From the NCBI GenBank assembly GCA_002286855.1, contig NRSV01000011.1, forward strand, positions 372,001-436,000: a stretch of DNA of 64,000 bases, written 5' to 3'. Shown here one piece after another: positions 60,868 to 64,000 of this stretch. Both the position numbers and the translations under genes were made by a program. Under the pieces are notes generated by a model. The model was not told the origin of the DNA, did not search any database, and was given only the letters and a program-made list of their open reading frames with translations. The stretch's first letter is position 1; each line of letters opens with the position of its first letter. Origin of the DNA: Bipolaris cookei (lineage: Eukaryota > Ascomycota > Dothideomycetes > Pleosporales > Pleosporaceae).

Positions 60868-61700
60868 TTGCAGTCATTTCGTTCCAGAAAATCTCTCAAA
60901 ATATATATAGGTCTGCGAGAGTTACTAGAAGAGACTAAACATGGACGTAAATCTGTGACGAAGTAGTGGGGAACAAATAAGAATGCAAAGAGTTGCACAC
61001 AGGAATTCAACAGACGCGGAATCTGTCGCAACAAGTATCCTAGCCCATAGCTAATCTCTTGGCGAGCTGAAAGACGCATTGCACACAGCCAACAGGGTGT
61101 TGCTGTAGGCAACAGGGCCACACAGGCTGTGGTTGGTGGGGATAGCTGCACCCTAAGCGCTAGCAGGTGAAGAAGGCTTTGCAGAGGTGTTCATTGGGCA
61201 GCCTCGCGCACCATGGATGCCTATCCACAACTGACCGGTTTTCCCATGCATTTACCATCTTTCGCGCATGTGTTGATTTGACGTACCACTGTAGTACTGG
61301 CCACCAGCTAGTCTTGGCAATCTGCTAATAGAGTCACTGGAATAAATAGCATCCCATCTTCGTGCTCTGGATGAAGCATGTCACACTCTCATGAATCTCC
61401 GATGAATTCAATCGATTTACTTAGGTTATGTGAGAGTGTTCGTTACACTTTATAAGAAATGAGTTGACTGTTGCCTAGCCTCCGGATGCTGGAACTCATA
61501 TAATGAACGCTTGGATCACTGTCTCCGCGTATGATGCTTCTTTTGCGCTCTTGTGTACGGTGCGAGATGCTGAGATAGGATCAGGATGGCCCAAAAATAG
61601 AGTATCTGTACTTTTTCGTCACTTTTGGATTATGAATCGACATTGACCAGATCCCAGTTTAATACGAGACGATCCATTCTCCGACAGTGGCAGCGGAAAG
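60868..61700. promoter_or_regulatory. Shared upstream region of the NLR gene and the CorA-like gene
   Basis: About 0.8 kb between two divergent genes. It should contain the NLR promoter and, depending on the true start, the promoter or first exon of the CorA-like gene. From 61647 the sequence is open in the frame of that gene but has no ATG. Confidence 0.5.
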
Positions 61701-62916
61701 GTGCCGCCGGAGCTTATCCAGTATTTTCAAATTCCCCAGTATCTCCTGGCTGATGTATATAGGCGCTCCAATGGGTTCTTCGCTTTCAAGGAATCGCGAG
61801 GTCAAAATGGTCAGCGCGAATCATGCTGTGAGGGCAGGTGGAACTTAGGCATCAACTCAACTGACTTTTCCCAGACATATGGTTCCGCGTACTAATCAAG
61901 ATTGCTGGTAGCAGCAATGGTATGCTCTATCACTGGCATGAAATGACATTTTGCTGCCGGTGGGATTCGAAGAGCTGCTCCATTTTGTGCTTAGGAGTAC
62001 ATGCTTCATTCAAAAGTTATCTGCAAGAAAAGCTGCACCAAATGTGGCCTGATATACAAGGATCACTGCCTGGCTGCTTGCTAGTGCCACTGATAGAAGT
62101 CATCGTCATAATGTACGACCAATCCGTATGGTCGATTCGAGATGTCGTGCGGCACACCGAAAAGGTGACCTACATTATCGCTATGAAGTACACGGATGGG
62201 TCTGACACAACATATTTTAGGACCGTACGCTTCCGACCCGCAACACGAACCATTTTACATTGCTCCACGAAGCAGCGAGGCACGCCATCCACTCGTCGGA
62301 GACTCTCGATGTGGCAATTAGCACTCTAAGCAGCGTTCAGCAGCAGATTGCGAGCCAGTCAAAGCAGTCACCAACAACGCCGCGGGATGTACAAGATTTA
62401 GCTGAGTCAATCAATAAGCAACTCGAATTCCAAGTTCGCATGCTCCAGAATCTCCACTCTAGAGCCCGATCGAACAAGGAGCGGTTGCAAAATGAGATTT
62501 CACATGTAAGACATGGATATTTCCTCTCTGAAAACAACGTTACTAACGTATTGCCAGGCTTACAACATGATCGCACAGCGTGATAGTCAGATCATGAAGG
62601 AACTCGGGGCAGCAGCAAAAGAAGATAGCGGTGCGATGAGAACCATCGCCGTAGTTACCATGTTCTTCCTGCCACCGACATTCATCTCTGTGGGGGTTCT
62701 CAACGCCAATGCCGAATTTCTGCTAATCATTCACAGGCTGTTTTCAGCATGAGCTTTTTCAACTACACGCCGCCTCAAGATGGTGAGGCAGGCAAGTGGT
62801 CAGTCTCAGACAGGTTTTGGATTTATTGGGCATTTGCAATCCCCCTAACAGCTTTGACTCTGGGGATTTGGGTCCTGCGACAGAGATGGATGCACTGGCG
62901 CCAGTTGCTCAAGTGA
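61701..62916 (+). CDS. CorA-like membrane protein, 5' end unresolved
   Basis: Exons 61701-61827 (start not found), 61875-62164, 62221-62505, 62558-62689 and 62737-62916 give at least 338 residues. Introns are 46-56 bp with CTGAC or CTAAC branch sites, and each join keeps a coding frame. The N-terminal part (PPELIQYFQIPQYLLADVYR, WFRVLIK, YHWHEMTFCCRWD, SVWSIRDVVRHTEK) and a long helical segment resemble fungal CorA-like (Mg2+ transporter family) proteins. The C-terminus carries QRDSQIMKELGAAAKEDSGAMRTIAVVTMFFLPPTFIS, split here as a motif over about 38 residues, then AVFSMSFF and a second helix (YWAFAIPLTALTLGIWVL). The GMN loop of true CorA channels is missing. Transport is therefore unproven; the two-helix end suggests a membrane role. 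It lies head-to-head with the NLR gene. Confidence 0.78.
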
Positions 62917-64000
62917 TACCTTCTCAAGTTACGTGCTGTTTATTCACGAATCGCCTACAATGCATATAGATACTTCGAAGGATTAATTCTTGCGACTTGA
63001 GACGAAAAATGATGTATCTTAGTATTCTTGATAGACATATCAGAAGTGCCGGCATTTTTATATACCTATCCACATATAAAGGAAACGAGCGGCAGATCCC
63101 TCCAAGGCCTCGGCAAGGCAGAGATCACCAGATGTAGATCTGCACTTCCATCGGTAAGGTTAGTATCAATGCTTTTCCAGCGCTTAAGCTAAAACTTGTT
63201 CATGCGCATCGATCTAGCTGAGAGCTGTGCCGTACTTACAATAAGATTCTCAAGAGGCGTGGCTAAGATCTGCCATCCGCAACCAATACTGATAAGCTTT
63301 ACTTTGTAACGCTTGTCAGCGATCTACTGCAGTTACAGGCGGAATTCTCGTATGTATCCATAGACGCAAAAATTATGATTAGGATCTACATCGGATAGCT
63401 CTACCAGCAATTTATCAGGGAGAAATGTCAGGCTATTATTAATAATTTTAATTGATACTATTCGGCATGTAGGACAGTTCTTACTCACGACCCCAACCTG
63501 TATCGCCCTCTTACCAATGGCTTATATACAAAATTTTGGCCTACCACCATAATACGTCCACTGTCCGAACCTAAATCAGGCACTGAGGGAGTGATCGCGT
63601 GACTCCGGTTCCCCACGGATACCTGTGCACGAACCCAGGAGTACATCAACCCTTTTTCCTTTGAACGTAGAACAGAGATAGCAATGAACCATAGTTACTT
63701 GCCACCCCTACCTACCCGCACGCTGTGTACACCGTGCAACTAGCTGTATTGACTTAGACATCTTGCTAACACCAAGCGCTGGCTAGCCAATAGAGTCCAT
63801 TCAACATCCACTAATATATCAAGGCATGTTGACTGTCAGCGCAGGGTACAAGACGGGATCTCTTGCGGCTTTGCCCGGACGATGGCGGGTGCTTTCGACT
63901 TGTGGGGTGTCAGCGCGGTAACGAAGCTTATGTGAGATTTCATTTCCGATCCGGCAATTGAAATAGGAGTAAACTGAGGTTGCAGTCCTCCCTTTACAAT
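62917..64000. other. Right-end region without a recognised gene
   Basis: 1.1 kb of AT-rich sequence after the CorA-like gene. No open frame with domain similarity and no repeat shared with the rest of the window. Confidence 0.5.

Overview
This is a filamentous ascomycete nuclear window, most likely a Dothideomycete of the Pleosporales type. Genes are split by short GT-AG introns (43-113 bp, often with CTGAC or CTAAC branch sites). Typical fungal families are present: Zn2Cys6 regulator, GH5 exoglucanase, TRK potassium transporter, GPI-anchored Kre9-like protein, 2EXR protein and NACHT-ankyrin protein. There are no operons. The taxonomic guess comes from gene style and is inference. I found no tRNA, rRNA or CRISPR array.

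Layout. 1-926: 3' part cut off, a zinc finger-TENA/THI-4 fusion (-). 3801-5113: secreted exo-beta-1,3-glucanase (+). 6684-7502: Kre9/Knh1-like GPI protein (+). 8449-11376: beta-propeller protein ending in a CaaX box (-). 12534-14556: MFS transporter (-). 15832-17722: a 2EXR gene broken by a LINE (Tad-type) insertion with a perfect target duplication. 18336-20600: TRK transporter (+), whose stop codon lies in a (TGA)17 run. 20601-25103: long intergenic stretch with a second, shorter copy of the same LINE. 25104-26113 (-), 28814-29840 (+) and 33489-34428 (+): three different Myb/SANT-like genes in 9.3 kb. 34429-44627: a 10-kb gene desert.

44628-54978 is a dense housekeeping block: Osh6/7-type oxysterol-binding protein (-), nicotinamidase PNC1 (-) divergent from cytochrome c oxidase subunit COX4 (+), KEOPS subunit CGI121 (-) with an unusually long intron, and a Zn2Cys6 transcription factor (+). 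56552-60867 is a 1382-residue NOD-like receptor (-) with PNP_UDP, NACHT and ankyrin parts and nearly identical C-terminal ankyrin repeats. Head-to-head with it at 61701-62916 is a CorA-like two-helix membrane protein (+). That pair is the best candidate here for an undescribed system (an NLR sensor with a membrane partner), but the link is inferred from position only.

Most gene models were built by joining reading frames at splice sites that restore conserved family motifs. Junction positions are given in each entry. Uncertain starts (33489 gene, CorA-like gene) and alternative splice sites are flagged.
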